A DNA stretch of 64,000 bases, from the NCBI RefSeq assembly GCF_017948455.1, contig NZ_JAFFSU010000014.1:186001-250000 (forward strand). Reading direction: 5' to 3'. The notes beneath the pieces were generated by a model, which was not told where the DNA came from, made no database searches, and saw nothing but the letters and a program-made list of their open reading frames with translations. Shown one piece after another: positions 35,430 through 43,545 of the stretch; position 1 is the stretch's first letter, and every line of letters begins with the position of its first letter. The position numbers and the translations under genes are program-made. The DNA comes from Streptomyces sp. GESEQ-4. Lineage in GTDB: Bacteria > Actinomycetota > Actinomycetes > Streptomycetales > Streptomycetaceae.

Positions 35430-35597
35430 ATGGCGGCCATGAAGCCGCGGACGGGCGATGGCCCGCTCGAGGTGACCAAGGAGGGGCGGGGCATCGTCAT
35501 GCGCGTTCCGCTCGAAGGCGGCGGTCGGCTCGTCGTCGAGCTGACCCCTGACGAGGCCGACGCGCTGGGCGATGCCCTCAAGAAGGTCGTCGGCTGA
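35430..35597 (+). CDS. DUF3117 domain protein
   Basis: 55 residues, MAAMKPRTGDGPLEV onwards, a tiny protein conserved across Actinobacteria. The ATG at 35430 has AGGAAGGGG before it; an upstream in-frame start lacks a ribosome site and homology. The region EGRGIVMRVPLEGGGRLVVE forms a beta hairpin and is followed by a helix (PDEADALGDALKKVVG). Function unknown. It lies in the same gene neighbourhood as in mycobacteria as I recall it (Rv1211c-like). Confidence 0.9.
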   Translation: MAAMKPRTGDGPLEVTKEGRGIVMRVPLEGGGRLVVELTPDEADALGDALKKVVG

Positions 35598-35619
35598 GGC
35601 GCAAGCGACCATACCCTTT

Positions 35620-35657
35620 CAGCCGCCCCGGCATCGTATGAGATGCCGGGGCGGCTG
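35620..35657 (+). terminator. Intrinsic terminator after the DUF3117 gene
   Basis: Perfect 16-bp stem (35620-35635 with 35642-35657), 6-nt loop, followed by TTTG. Lies between convergent genes. Confidence 0.88.
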
Positions 35658-35696
35658 TTTGCCGTACGGCCGTCAGGGCCGGACCGGGATACGGGG

Positions 35697-36329
35697 TCAG
35701 CGCTTGACCGCGCAGAGCAGCCCGTCGCCCACCGGCAGCAGCGACGGCACCAGCTCCTGGCTCTCGCGCACCGCGCGCAGCAGCTCCCGCAGCCGCAGCA
35801 CCTCGGTCGGCTGCGGTCCTGAGTCCACCGTCCGGCCGTTGGCGAAGACGCCCTCGAAGACGACCAGGCCACCGGGGCGCAGCAGGCGCAACGATTCAGC
35901 GAGGTAGTCCATGACCTCCTGCCGGTCACCGTCGCAGAAGACGAGGTCGTAGCCGACATCGGCGAGACGGGGCAGGACGTCGAGGGCGCGGCCGGGGATG
36001 AAGCGGGCCCGGTTGCTGGCGAAGCCGGAGGCGCGGAAGGCCTGGCGGGCGAATTGCTGGTGCTCCGGCTCGGGGTCCACGGTGGTCAGCACGCCGTCCG
36101 GCCGCATACCGTGCAGCAGATGGATCCCGGAGACGCCGGTGCCGGTACCGATCTCCGCGACCGCCTTGGCGTCCACGGTGGCGGCGAGCATCCGCAGCGC
36201 GGCGCCCGCGCCGGGCGACACCGAGCGCAGCCCCGCCTCGCGGGCCCGGTCACGGGCCCAGCGCAGGGCTTCGTCCTCGGCGAGATAGGCGTCGGCGAAC
36301 GCCCAGCTCGTCTGCCGGTTGCCGGTAAT
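35697..36329 (-). CDS. O-methyltransferase family 3, probable ATT start
   Basis: 210 residues if translation begins at ATT (36329-36327). The SAM-binding core is AVAEIGTGTGVSGIHLLHGM, then TVDPEPEH, DLVFCDGDR and LLRPGGLVVFEG. The conserved N-terminus of the family (TGNRQTSWAFADAYLAEDEA and on to LRSVSPG) is in frame upstream of the first GTG (36221), so that GTG cannot be the true start. Between the upstream stop near 36408 and this region there is no ATG, GTG, TTG or CTG. An ideal ribosome site AGGAG sits 6 nt before the ATT. Related to mycobacterial Rv1220c, also beside sigE. Acceptor unknown. Confidence 0.82.
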   Translation of the reverse strand: MTGNRQTSWAFADAYLAEDEALRWARDRAREAGLRSVSPGAGAALRMLAATVDAKAVAEIGTGTGVSGIHLLHGMRPDGVLTTVDPEPEHQQFARQAFRASGFASNRARFIPGRALDVLPRLADVGYDLVFCDGDRQEVMDYLAESLRLLRPGGLVVFEGVFANGRTVDSGPQPTEVLRLRELLRAVRESQELVPSLLPVGDGLLCAVKR

Positions 36330-36382
36330 GGCCCTCTCCTGTCCCCGTGTATGCCTGGGCGCGACTGTATCCGTTGCGCCCG

Positions 36383-36408
36383 GGAACCCGCAGATGGGAC
36401 CGGGCGTT
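36383..36408 (+). promoter_or_regulatory. ECF-type promoter of the sigE-like gene
   Basis: GGAACC (36383-36388), 16 bp, CGTT (36405-36408): the typical arrangement of stress-type ECF sigma factor promoters and probably autoregulatory. The start point would be near 36415, 27 nt before an ATG at 36442. Confidence 0.65.
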
Positions 36409-36558
36409 TAAGGGGGTGGGAGACAAGAGCGGGGGACACGGATGGATCACGAAGAGATGCGGGACGGCGAGCAAGTGCTGACGCAGCCGCATGAGCCGTA
36501 TCAGCCCAGATCAATTTCTCGTAAAACCGCTTATCCGGAGCTAACGGGCGAGGTGGCT

Positions 36559-37332
36559 ATGGTAGGGGCTCCACTGGACACCACCAGAGCCGACAGGGGA
36601 GGTGCGGCTGCGCCTGGGGATCGGGGCGGAGTGCTGCGGCGCTTCCTCGGATCGGCAGGCAAGCCGAAATCCGTGAACGACACAGCTGCTGACCACCGCC
36701 ACGCCGGCGACTACGCCCAGACCGCGACCTTCTCCAGCGACGCGGACGGGCAGGCGTGGACTCCGCCCACCTGGGAGGAGATCGTCAGCACCCACAGCGG
36801 CCGGGTCTACCGCCTGGCCTACCGCCTCACCGGCAACCAGCACGACGCCGAGGACCTCACCCAGGAGGTCTTCGTCCGCGTCTTCCGCTCCCTGTCGACC
36901 TATACGCCGGGCACCTTCGAGGGCTGGCTGCACCGCATCACCACGAACCTGTTCCTGGACATGGTCCGCCGCAAGCAGCGCATCCGTTTCGACGCGCTCG
37001 GCGACGACGCGGCGGAGCGCCTGCCCAGCCGCGAGCCGAACCCGCAGCAGATCTTCAACGACGCGCACTTCGACGCGGACGTCCAGCAGGCCCTCGACAC
37101 CCTCGCGCCCGAGTTCCGCGCCGCGGTCGTCCTGTGCGACATCGAAGGCCTGTCGTACGAGGAGATCGCCGCGACCCTCGGGGTCAAGCTCGGCACGGTC
37201 CGGTCCCGTATTCACCGCGGCCGCTCGCAGCTGCGCAAGGCTCTGGCGCACAGGTCGCCCGAGGCCCGGGCCGAGCGCCGCTCCTTCGCGGCTCGTGTCC
37301 CGGTACTGGGGGGAGGGGGCGCGTCCGCGTGA
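36559..37332 (+). CDS. SigE-like ECF RNA polymerase sigma factor
   Basis: 257 residues from the ATG at 36559 (GAGGTGG just upstream). About 75 variable residues precede region 2 (WEEIVSTHSGRVYRLAYRLT to VFRSLSTY), then region 4 (LAPEFRAAVVLCDIEGLSYE to GTVRSRIHRGRSQLRKAL). It directs polymerase to envelope-stress promoters. An in-frame ATG at 36442 would add 39 residues; codons there have poor GC at third positions, so the shorter form is preferred, though the ECF promoter would include the upstream start. The mycobacterial homologue is also made from several starts. The stop overlaps the anti-sigma gene (GTGA). Confidence 0.9.
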   Translation: MVGAPLDTTRADRGGAAAPGDRGGVLRRFLGSAGKPKSVNDTAADHRHAGDYAQTATFSSDADGQAWTPPTWEEIVSTHSGRVYRLAYRLTGNQHDAEDLTQEVFVRVFRSLSTYTPGTFEGWLHRITTNLFLDMVRRKQRIRFDALGDDAAERLPSREPNPQQIFNDAHFDADVQQALDTLAPEFRAAVVLCDIEGLSYEEIAATLGVKLGTVRSRIHRGRSQLRKALAHRSPEARAERRSFAARVPVLGGGGASA

Positions 37333-38309
37333 GTGGATCACGGCCCAAACCCGCCGAGGGGCACCTCGCGGAACAGCACCTGGGAGACCGACTCGCCGCG
37401 CTGGTCGACGGCGAGCTCGGTCATGAGGCGCGCGAGCGTGTGCTCGCGCATCTGGCCACCTGCTCGAAGTGCAAGGCAGAGGCCGACGCGCAGCGCCGTC
37501 TGAAGAACGTCTTCGCGGAAGCGGCCCCGCCGCCCCCTTCCGAGAGCTTCCTGGCCCGCCTCCAGGGGCTGCCGGGGGGAGATGACGGCGACGGTGGCTC
37601 ACGGCTGGACGGGTTCGGTGACGGACTCTCCGGACGGCCCGCGGCCGCCGGCGTCTTCGGGATGAAGCGGAGCGAGCGCTTCGAGTTCGGCTACGTCCCC
37701 GCCCGCGCGCACGACTCCATGCTTCCGTCGGCGGGCCGCGGCTTCCGTATACATGACGTCAGCCGTCATGAGGCCGAGCGGTCGGCCTCGCGCGGCATGC
37801 GGTTCGCGTTCGTCGCGGCCGGGGCGGTGTCGCTGGCCGCGATCGCGCTCGGCGGGGTCACCGCCGGCACCGGCGAGACCACGAACGCCGCGCGGGACGG
37901 CTCCGGCGGCAGCAATGTGACACCGATGCGGACACAGGGCTCCGGGGCCGCTACGGCGCCCGAGAGCCAGCGCCGCCGGGGTGTCGGCGTCGGCCCGCTG
38001 CTGGCCCAGGGCGGCCAGCAGACGCCGCTCGGTCAGACCCCGGTCGCCCCGACCGCCGTCTCGGCCCCCCTGCTGCCCGGCGTTCCGGCGCCCGGCGGCG
38101 GACACGTCCAGCAGGCCGCGGCACATCCGCTGACCACGCCGGTGGTCGCCGGTGCGGCCGCCATGTCTCCGCTGATACGTCCGCTCAACTCCACCCCGCC
38201 GCTCACCCTCACCTCGTGGTCCACCGACCCGGAGATCACGCACCCCGGCCTGTTCGCCGCGCCCGTCCCCGACGCGACCTCGTCCGGCTCCCCCGGCACG
38301 GGCCGCTGA
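37329..38309 (+). CDS. Zinc-finger anti-sigma factor (RseA/ZAS type) partner of the SigE-like factor
   Basis: 326 residues, GTG start coupled to the sigma gene. The cytoplasmic ZAS domain is at the N-terminus: GDRLAALVDGELGHEAR then His41-x3-Cys45-x2-Cys48 (HLATCSKC), the zinc motif of redox/envelope-sensing anti-sigma factors. A single transmembrane helix lies at about 157-180 (FAFVAAGAVSLAAIALGGVT) and a 145-residue Pro/Thr/Ala-rich external region follows. It should hold the sigma factor at the membrane until stress releases it. Confidence 0.9.
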   Translation: MSGSRPKPAEGHLAEQHLGDRLAALVDGELGHEARERVLAHLATCSKCKAEADAQRRLKNVFAEAAPPPPSESFLARLQGLPGGDDGDGGSRLDGFGDGLSGRPAAAGVFGMKRSERFEFGYVPARAHDSMLPSAGRGFRIHDVSRHEAERSASRGMRFAFVAAGAVSLAAIALGGVTAGTGETTNAARDGSGGSNVTPMRTQGSGAATAPESQRRRGVGVGPLLAQGGQQTPLGQTPVAPTAVSAPLLPGVPAPGGGHVQQAAAHPLTTPVVAGAAAMSPLIRPLNSTPPLTLTSWSTDPEITHPGLFAAPVPDATSSGSPGTGR

Positions 38310-38332
38310 CCCGCCCTCTGCGCCACGGCGCG

Positions 38333-38360
38333 TGAACCTGGTTGAATCCAGGGAGGGTCG
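38333..38360 (+). promoter_or_regulatory. Possible ECF promoter of htrA
   Basis: TGAACC (38333-38338), 16 bp, GGGTCG (38355-38360) is a weaker match to the ECF pattern seen before the sigma gene. If used, htrA could be made separately under stress. Confidence 0.3.
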
Positions 38361-38443
38361 CGCCCAGGCAGGCAGCCGGGCGCGGAGTAGACGATCTGCG
38401 GCCACCGCCGACGAGCCGTGCCGCGGCCAGCTGTGGGGAGCGC

Positions 38444-40567
38444 ATGAACGAGGGGAAGCCCACGAAGGCGAAGTGGTGGAGCCGACCTCGCCCGCAACCC
38501 CTTGCGGGCGCTGCGGCCCAGGACACTTCCCCGACGCAGGCCGAGGCGGCACCGGCCGAGGCGGCGGCTGAGGGCGACTTCGAGTTGGCTCCGCTGTCGG
38601 GGGTGAGCGGCGGTGAGAGGGCCTCGGGGGATGGGGACTTCGAGCTGGAGCGGCCTGTGGGGGCTCGCGGTGGTGACGCGGTTTCGGCTGAGGGCGACTT
38701 CGCGTTGGAGCTGCCTGCGGCGGGTCGCGGCGGTGAAAGGGTCTCGGGGGATGGGGACTTCGAGTTGGGTCGGCCTGTGGGGGGTCGGGGTGACGACGCG
38801 GTTTCGGCTGGGGGTGACTTCGAGTTGGAGCAGCCTGGCGGAGGTCGGGGCGATGCGGGCTCGTCCGAGGGGGACTTCGAGCTGCGGCTTCCTGAGGAGG
38901 CGGGGGCCGAGGACGACTTCGGGCTGGCTCAGCCCTCTGTGACGCCGGTTTCGCAGGCGGACAGCGAGTCGGAGTCGGCCACCGAGCGCCCCAAACCCCT
39001 GCATGACCCCGACCCGTACAGCACCCCTCCGTACGGCGAGCCCGGCCCCTGGGCACCCGCCCCGCCGGTCCAACACCCGGCGACCACACCGGCCGAGGGC
39101 ACGCCGACGCCTGCGGCTCCGCAGGACGCGTCGGCGCCAACGCCTGTGTCGACGCCGATGCCGACGAACGGCACGTCCGCCGCGCCCGCGCCGACGCCGG
39201 CTCACGGCACATCGGGGTCGGCGCCGACCTCGCCCCCGACCCCGACCCACGGATCCTCAGTCCCGCCCGTGCCGACGCCGACCCCCGCCTCGCCTCCCCC
39301 CGCGCCACCCCTCACCGCGCCCCCCGCCGCCCCCGCTCCGCCCACCGCCCCCTTCCCACCCCCCGCCAACCCCTGGCAGAACTACGACCCCTGGGCCCCC
39401 GTCACCGGCCCCCTCCAGCAGAACGGTGCGGCCGTACCCACCGCCACCCAGCGCCGTAAGCGCACGCGTAAGGCTCTGCTCGGCGGTGCCCTGCTGCTGG
39501 CGCTGGTTTCCGGGGGCGTCGGGGGTGCCGTAGGGGCGTACCTCGAGCGGAATGGTGGTGTGGGGAGTGTGGAGTTGCCGCAGGCCGAAGCGGAGCCCAC
39601 CGGGCGGCCGGTGGACAGTGTCGCGGGGATCGCCGCGCGGGCGCTGCCCAGTGTGGTCACCCTGCATGTCAGCGGCAGCGAAGCACAGGGCACCGGCACC
39701 GGCTTCGTACTGGACGACCGCGGCCACATTCTCACCAACAACCACGTCGTGGAACCGGCCGGAACAGGCGGCGAGATCTCCGTGACGTTCCACAGCGGCG
39801 ACACCGCCAAGGCCACGGTCGTAGGCCGGGACGGCGGCTATGACCTCGCGGTCGTCAAGATCAGCGGCGTCACAGGCCTCAAGCCCATGACGCTCGGCAA
39901 CTCCGACAACGTCCAGGTCGGCGACCCCGTCGTCGCGATCGGCGCCCCCTTCGACCTGGCCGGCACGGTCACCTCCGGCATCATCAGCGCCAAGGAGCGG
40001 CCCATCACCGCGGGCGGCGAGAGCGGCGACGGAAGTGACGTGTCGTACGTCGACGCCTTGCAGACCGACGCGCCCATCAACCCCGGCAACTCCGGTGGTC
40101 CCCTCCTCGACGCCGAGGCCCGCGTCATCGGCATCAACTCCGCCATCCGCTCCGCCGGCGACGGCTCAGACCTGGACGGCGGACAGGCCGGTTCGATAGG
40201 GCTCGGCTTCGCCATCCCCGTCAACCAGGCCAAGCGCGTCGCCGAGGAGCTGATCAACACCGGCAAGGCGACCCACCCGGTCATCGGCGTCACCCTCGAC
40301 ATGGAGTACGCCGGCGACGGCGCCCGCGTCGGCACGCAGGACACCGGCGGCGGCCCCGCGGTCAACGCGGGCGGCCCCGGCGACAAGGCCGGCATCAAGG
40401 CGGGCGACGTCATCACCGAGGTCGACGGCCAGCGCATCCACTCCGGCGAGGAGCTGATCGTCAAGACCCGCGCCCACCGCCCCGGCGACCGTCTGGAGCT
40501 GACGCTGGAGCGCGGCGGCAAGGAGATCCGGATCGCGCTGGTGCTCGGTTCCTCCGCCGCCGACTGA
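38444..40567 (+). CDS. HtrA/DegP-type membrane serine protease with a seven-fold GDFEL cytoplasmic repeat
   Basis: 707 residues from the ATG at 38444 (GGGGAG before it). Residues 44-165 contain seven copies of a unit centred on GDFEL (one GDFAL, one DDFGL), spaced about 16-21 residues, with acidic and Gly-rich spacers. A Pro/Thr-rich stretch (165-340) and a transmembrane helix (about 345-365) follow. The trypsin domain has His434 (TNNHVVEP), Asp467 (YDLAVV) and Ser550 (NPGNSGGPLL), then a C-terminal PDZ domain (GDKAGIKAGDVITEV). It degrades or refolds damaged exported proteins. The protease part is canonical; the N-terminal repeat is unusual. Confidence 0.92.
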   Translation: MNEGKPTKAKWWSRPRPQPLAGAAAQDTSPTQAEAAPAEAAAEGDFELAPLSGVSGGERASGDGDFELERPVGARGGDAVSAEGDFALELPAAGRGGERVSGDGDFELGRPVGGRGDDAVSAGGDFELEQPGGGRGDAGSSEGDFELRLPEEAGAEDDFGLAQPSVTPVSQADSESESATERPKPLHDPDPYSTPPYGEPGPWAPAPPVQHPATTPAEGTPTPAAPQDASAPTPVSTPMPTNGTSAAPAPTPAHGTSGSAPTSPPTPTHGSSVPPVPTPTPASPPPAPPLTAPPAAPAPPTAPFPPPANPWQNYDPWAPVTGPLQQNGAAVPTATQRRKRTRKALLGGALLLALVSGGVGGAVGAYLERNGGVGSVELPQAEAEPTGRPVDSVAGIAARALPSVVTLHVSGSEAQGTGTGFVLDDRGHILTNNHVVEPAGTGGEISVTFHSGDTAKATVVGRDGGYDLAVVKISGVTGLKPMTLGNSDNVQVGDPVVAIGAPFDLAGTVTSGIISAKERPITAGGESGDGSDVSYVDALQTDAPINPGNSGGPLLDAEARVIGINSAIRSAGDGSDLDGGQAGSIGLGFAIPVNQAKRVAEELINTGKATHPVIGVTLDMEYAGDGARVGTQDTGGGPAVNAGGPGDKAGIKAGDVITEVDGQRIHSGEELIVKTRAHRPGDRLELTLERGGKEIRIALVLGSSAAD
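38575..38935 (+). repeat. Intragenic tandem repeat (GDFEL units) in htrA
   Basis: About 60-bp degenerate units; the segment GGGGACTTCGAG or a near variant recurs seven times. The fourth and second units are closest at DNA level (GTCTCGGGGGATGGGGACTT type), suggesting recent duplication. Confidence 0.85.
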
Positions 40568-40812
40568 AACACTGCGAAAACCGTGATCCGCCGAGACTCA
40601 CAGAAATGTCACAGTCCGGACCCCGCCAAGCCGCCCATCAGCGCCCCCACAAGGCAAACAACTCCGAAAACCGCACTCCCACCCGCACTCGGAGGCCTCG
40701 GGACAGTACCGGTCGTACGGCATCGCCGGGTACCGTGGACCCGGCCCGGACCACGGACGACCCACACAGACCACCGAGGGCCGAGGACCGAAGGACTCGC
40801 GAGGAGCTTCAG

Positions 40813-41262
40813 GTGTTCAATGACATAGGACCGCTCGAGCTGATCACGCTCGTTGTCCTCGCCGTGCTCGTCTTCGGTCCGGAAAAGCTTCCGAAGGTCA
40901 TCCAGGACGTCATGCGGACCGTCCGTAAGATCCGTGAGTTCTCGGAGAGCGCCAAGCAGGACATCCGTGAGGAACTCGGGCCGGAGTTCAAGGACTTCGA
41001 GTTCGAGGACCTCAACCCCAAGACGTTCATCCGCAAGCAGATGGACAACGACGAACTGGGGATCAAGGAGATCCGCAACGGCTTCGACCTGAAGAAGGAG
41101 ATGGCCGAGGTCACGGACGCGGTCCACGGCCGCGACGCCGACTCCTCGTCGTCCTCGTCCGCCGCCGCGTCGTCGGGTTCGTCCGGCTCCCGCATCGACA
41201 TGACGAAGAAGCCCGAGAGCCCGAGCGACGAGCGCCCGCCGTTCGACTACGACGCCACCTGA
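40813..41262 (+). CDS. tatB: Sec-independent translocase subunit TatB
   Basis: 149 residues, GTG start with GAGGAG 6 nt upstream. One N-terminal membrane helix (IGPLELITLVVLAVLVFGPE) ends with the FGP hinge of TatA/B proteins and is followed by an amphipathic helix (KLPKVIQDVMRTVRKIREFS) and an acidic soluble tail ending in a Ser-rich low-complexity run. It is the receptor component for folded Tat substrates at the membrane. Placement after sigma/anti-sigma/htrA matches the mycobacterial order I recall. Confidence 0.93.
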   Translation: MFNDIGPLELITLVVLAVLVFGPEKLPKVIQDVMRTVRKIREFSESAKQDIREELGPEFKDFEFEDLNPKTFIRKQMDNDELGIKEIRNGFDLKKEMAEVTDAVHGRDADSSSSSSAAASSGSSGSRIDMTKKPESPSDERPPFDYDAT

Positions 41263-41305
41263 GCGTTCGTACGACACCCTCTGAGACGACGCCCTCTGAG
41301 CAGTG

Positions 41306-41356
41306 CGTACGACGCCGCCAGAGCCGTACGACCGCGGCGCCCGCCGGCGTCGTACG
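41306..41356 (+). terminator. Candidate terminator after tatB
   Basis: Perfect 11-bp arms (41306-41316 with 41346-41356) around a GC-rich 29-nt loop. CGTACGAC or its complement recurs four times in this 100-bp stretch. Confidence 0.45.
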
Positions 41357-41483
41357 TGACGCGTTTCATACTCCGCCCCCGCGCCCCGCGGCCTGAAGAC
41401 GGCCTCCGAGCGGCCCACGCGCCGGGCGATTTCCCGGCTGCCCCGAGCGCTGTGGATATGCTGCCGAGTTGTTGTGGGACCGG

Positions 41484-42242
41484 ATGACTGCGCCCGAGGG
41501 GGGCGGGCCGTACCGGGCCGACGAGAGCAAGGGGGGCGGGCCGTACCGGCCCGTCACGAGCGAGGAGGCGTCCGGGCATATGGAGACGACGAGTCGAGTC
41601 GCGCAGCCGGCAGCCGCGGAGGGTGGACAACAGGTCCCCTCTGCCCGGCGTACGGTCGACGGCTACCTGCTGGCGCCCTTCCCGTGGTACGGCCTCGACG
41701 AGGCCTTCACGGGGCCGCGCTGGCTGATGCAGGTGGGGACGGCGGCCGACGGGGCCGTGGAGCACGGTTCGATCGGGCACGGTGACGAGCCCTCCGTCCG
41801 CAACGAGGCCGTCGCGGCGGCCGATGCCAAGGAGAAGTTCGCGGTCGTCGTGACCGTCGCGGCGAATCCGTCCCGGCGGAGCGCCGACGGTACGGGGCTG
41901 CTGGAGGCCACGTCGGTGTCCTCTGCGGCGTGGCTGGCGGGGGTGGGGCTGCTGTCCTTCACCTGGCCCGGGCAGATGGACCACACCCTGCGGGACGACT
42001 GGGTGGAGCAGCAGACGGAGACGGCGTGGGCGCTGGCCGACGATCTCGACGGGGCGGCGTGGTCGACGTTGTCCCTGCCTGTGGATGGCGTGCCTACGCC
42101 GTTCCACTACCGGGAGTCCGAGTTCGGGTGGGTGCTGGCCGGGTCTACGCCGGAAAGGGTGCATGTGGGGGCGTACGGGCGAGGGATGAGTGCGTATGGG
42201 CTGGGGTTTGCTGTGATCAAGGACGTTGCCGCGTACGCATGA
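41484..42242 (+). CDS. Conserved hypothetical protein
   Basis: 252 residues from the ATG at 41484; an alternative ATG at 41580 (GAGGAGG upstream) would remove a Gly-rich N-terminus in which GGGPYR occurs twice from an 18-bp DNA direct repeat. The body shows no signal peptide or membrane segment and ends with TPERVHVGAYGRGMSAYGLG. WLMQVGTAADGAVEHGSIGH and TFSWPG-like patches look like a beta-rich enzyme-like domain, but I do not recognise the family. It sits between tatB and mrp. Confidence 0.75.
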   Translation: MTAPEGGGPYRADESKGGGPYRPVTSEEASGHMETTSRVAQPAAAEGGQQVPSARRTVDGYLLAPFPWYGLDEAFTGPRWLMQVGTAADGAVEHGSIGHGDEPSVRNEAVAAADAKEKFAVVVTVAANPSRRSADGTGLLEATSVSSAAWLAGVGLLSFTWPGQMDHTLRDDWVEQQTETAWALADDLDGAAWSTLSLPVDGVPTPFHYRESEFGWVLAGSTPERVHVGAYGRGMSAYGLGFAVIKDVAAYA

Positions 42243-42247
42243 CGGAA

Positions 42248-42273
42248 GGGGCGCCGGTGGGTTTCGGCGCCCC
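42248..42273 (+). terminator. Hairpin after the hypothetical gene
   Basis: Perfect 9-bp stem (42248-42256 with 42265-42273), 8-nt loop, five bases after the stop codon. Confidence 0.6.
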
Positions 42274-42300
42274 CTCGCCGTAGGGCCTCAGATGTTTCGC

Positions 42301-42346
42301 GGGTGCGGGTTCGCTGTGGCTTGTCGCGCAGTTCCCCGCGCCCCTT
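42301..42346 (-). repeat. Dispersed intergenic repeat, copy C
   Basis: Reverse orientation: GTCGCGCAGTTCCCCGCGCC with flanking GGGTGCGGGTTCGCTGTGGC. Between the convergent hypothetical gene and mrp. Confidence 0.85.
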
Positions 42347-42368
42347 ACGGGGCGCCCCCGCACCGCTA

Positions 42369-43502
42369 CTAGAACTTGTTGCGCGGCGTGATTCCCAGCG
42401 CCATGCCCGACAGGCCCCTCTGTCGTCCCCCCAGCTTCCCCGCGATCGCGCGCAGTGCGGAGCCCGAGGGGGAGTCCGGGTCGGTCAGGACGACCGGCTT
42501 GCCCTCGTCGCTGCCCTCGCGGAGGCGGACGTCGATGGGGATGTTGCCGAGGACGGGGACGTTCGTGCCGGTGGTGCGGGTGAGGCCGTCGGCGACGACC
42601 TGGCCGCCGCCCGTGCCGAAGACGTCGACCATCTCGCCGCAGTGGGGGCAGGGGAGGCCGGACATGTTCTCGACGACGCCGACGATCTTCTGGTGGGTCT
42701 GGACGGCGATGGAGCCGGCGCGCTCGGCGACCTCGGCAGCGGCCTGCTGGGGCGTGGTGACTACGAGGATCTCCGCGTTCGGCACCAGCTGGGCCACCGA
42801 GATGGCGATGTCGCCCGTGCCGGGCGGGAGGTCAAGGAGCAGGACGTCCAGGTCGCCCCAGTAGACGTCCGCGAGGAACTGCTGCAGCGCCCTGTGGAGC
42901 ATCGGGCCGCGCCAGACGACCGGGGCGTTGCCCGGCGTGAACATGCCGATGGAGATGACCTTCACGCCGTTGGCGGACGGCGGCATGATCATGTTCTCGA
43001 CCTGGGTGGGAAGGCCGTCGGCGCCCAGCATGCGGGGCACGGAGTGGCCGTAGATGTCGGCGTCGACGACGCCCACCTTGAGGCCGTCCGCCGCCATCGC
43101 CGCCGCGAGGTTGACGGTGACGGAGGACTTCCCGACGCCGCCCTTGCCGGAGGCGATCGCGTACACGCGGGTGAGGGAGCCGGGCTTGGCGAAGGGGACC
43201 TCGCGCTCGGCCGTGCCGCCGCGCAGGGCGGAGGCCAGCTCCTTGCGCTGTTCGTCGCTCATCACGTCCAGCTCGACGTCGACGCGGGTGACGCCTTCGA
43301 CCCGCGCCACCGCCTCCGTCACGCGCTGCGTGATCGTGTCGCGCATCGGACAGCCGGAAACCGTCAGGTACACGGCAACCGCGACCGCTCCGTCCGCACC
43401 GATCTGAACCGACTTGACCATCCCGAGTTCGGTGATGGGGCGGTTGATCTCGGGGTCGTTCACCGTCGACAGTGCTTCGCGCACCGCGTCTTCCGTAGCC
43501 AT
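42369..43502 (-). CDS. mrp: Mrp/ApbC-type Fe-S cluster carrier ATPase
   Basis: 377 residues from the ATG at 43502. Residues 1-85 are the FeS_assembly_P (MIP18-like) domain with VSGCPMRD; the P-loop is ASGKGGVGKSS near residue 115, followed by VVDADIYGHS and LLLDLPPGTGD. The CxxC motif (LPCPHCGE) binds the transferred cluster at the dimer interface. It loads iron-sulfur clusters onto apo-proteins. TACCAT lies 7 nt before the ATG with no ribosome site, suggesting a leaderless mRNA. Confidence 0.94.
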   Translation of the reverse strand: MATEDAVREALSTVNDPEINRPITELGMVKSVQIGADGAVAVAVYLTVSGCPMRDTITQRVTEAVARVEGVTRVDVELDVMSDEQRKELASALRGGTAEREVPFAKPGSLTRVYAIASGKGGVGKSSVTVNLAAAMAADGLKVGVVDADIYGHSVPRMLGADGLPTQVENMIMPPSANGVKVISIGMFTPGNAPVVWRGPMLHRALQQFLADVYWGDLDVLLLDLPPGTGDIAISVAQLVPNAEILVVTTPQQAAAEVAERAGSIAVQTHQKIVGVVENMSGLPCPHCGEMVDVFGTGGGQVVADGLTRTTGTNVPVLGNIPIDVRLREGSDEGKPVVLTDPDSPSGSALRAIAGKLGGRQRGLSGMALGITPRNKF

Positions 43503-43509
43503 AAGGACG

Positions 43510-43515
43510 ATGGTA
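43510..43515 (-). promoter_or_regulatory. Candidate leaderless -10 box (mrp)
   Basis: TACCAT on the minus strand, 7 nt before the mrp ATG. Confidence 0.45.
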
Positions 43516-43545
43516 CGGCGCCTCACAAGTACCCCGGAAAGCCCG

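Noticed and set aside
36442..36558. Extension of the sigma factor to the ATG at 36442
   Set aside because: Poor codon bias across the segment, though it is retained as an open alternative because the ECF promoter lies upstream of it.
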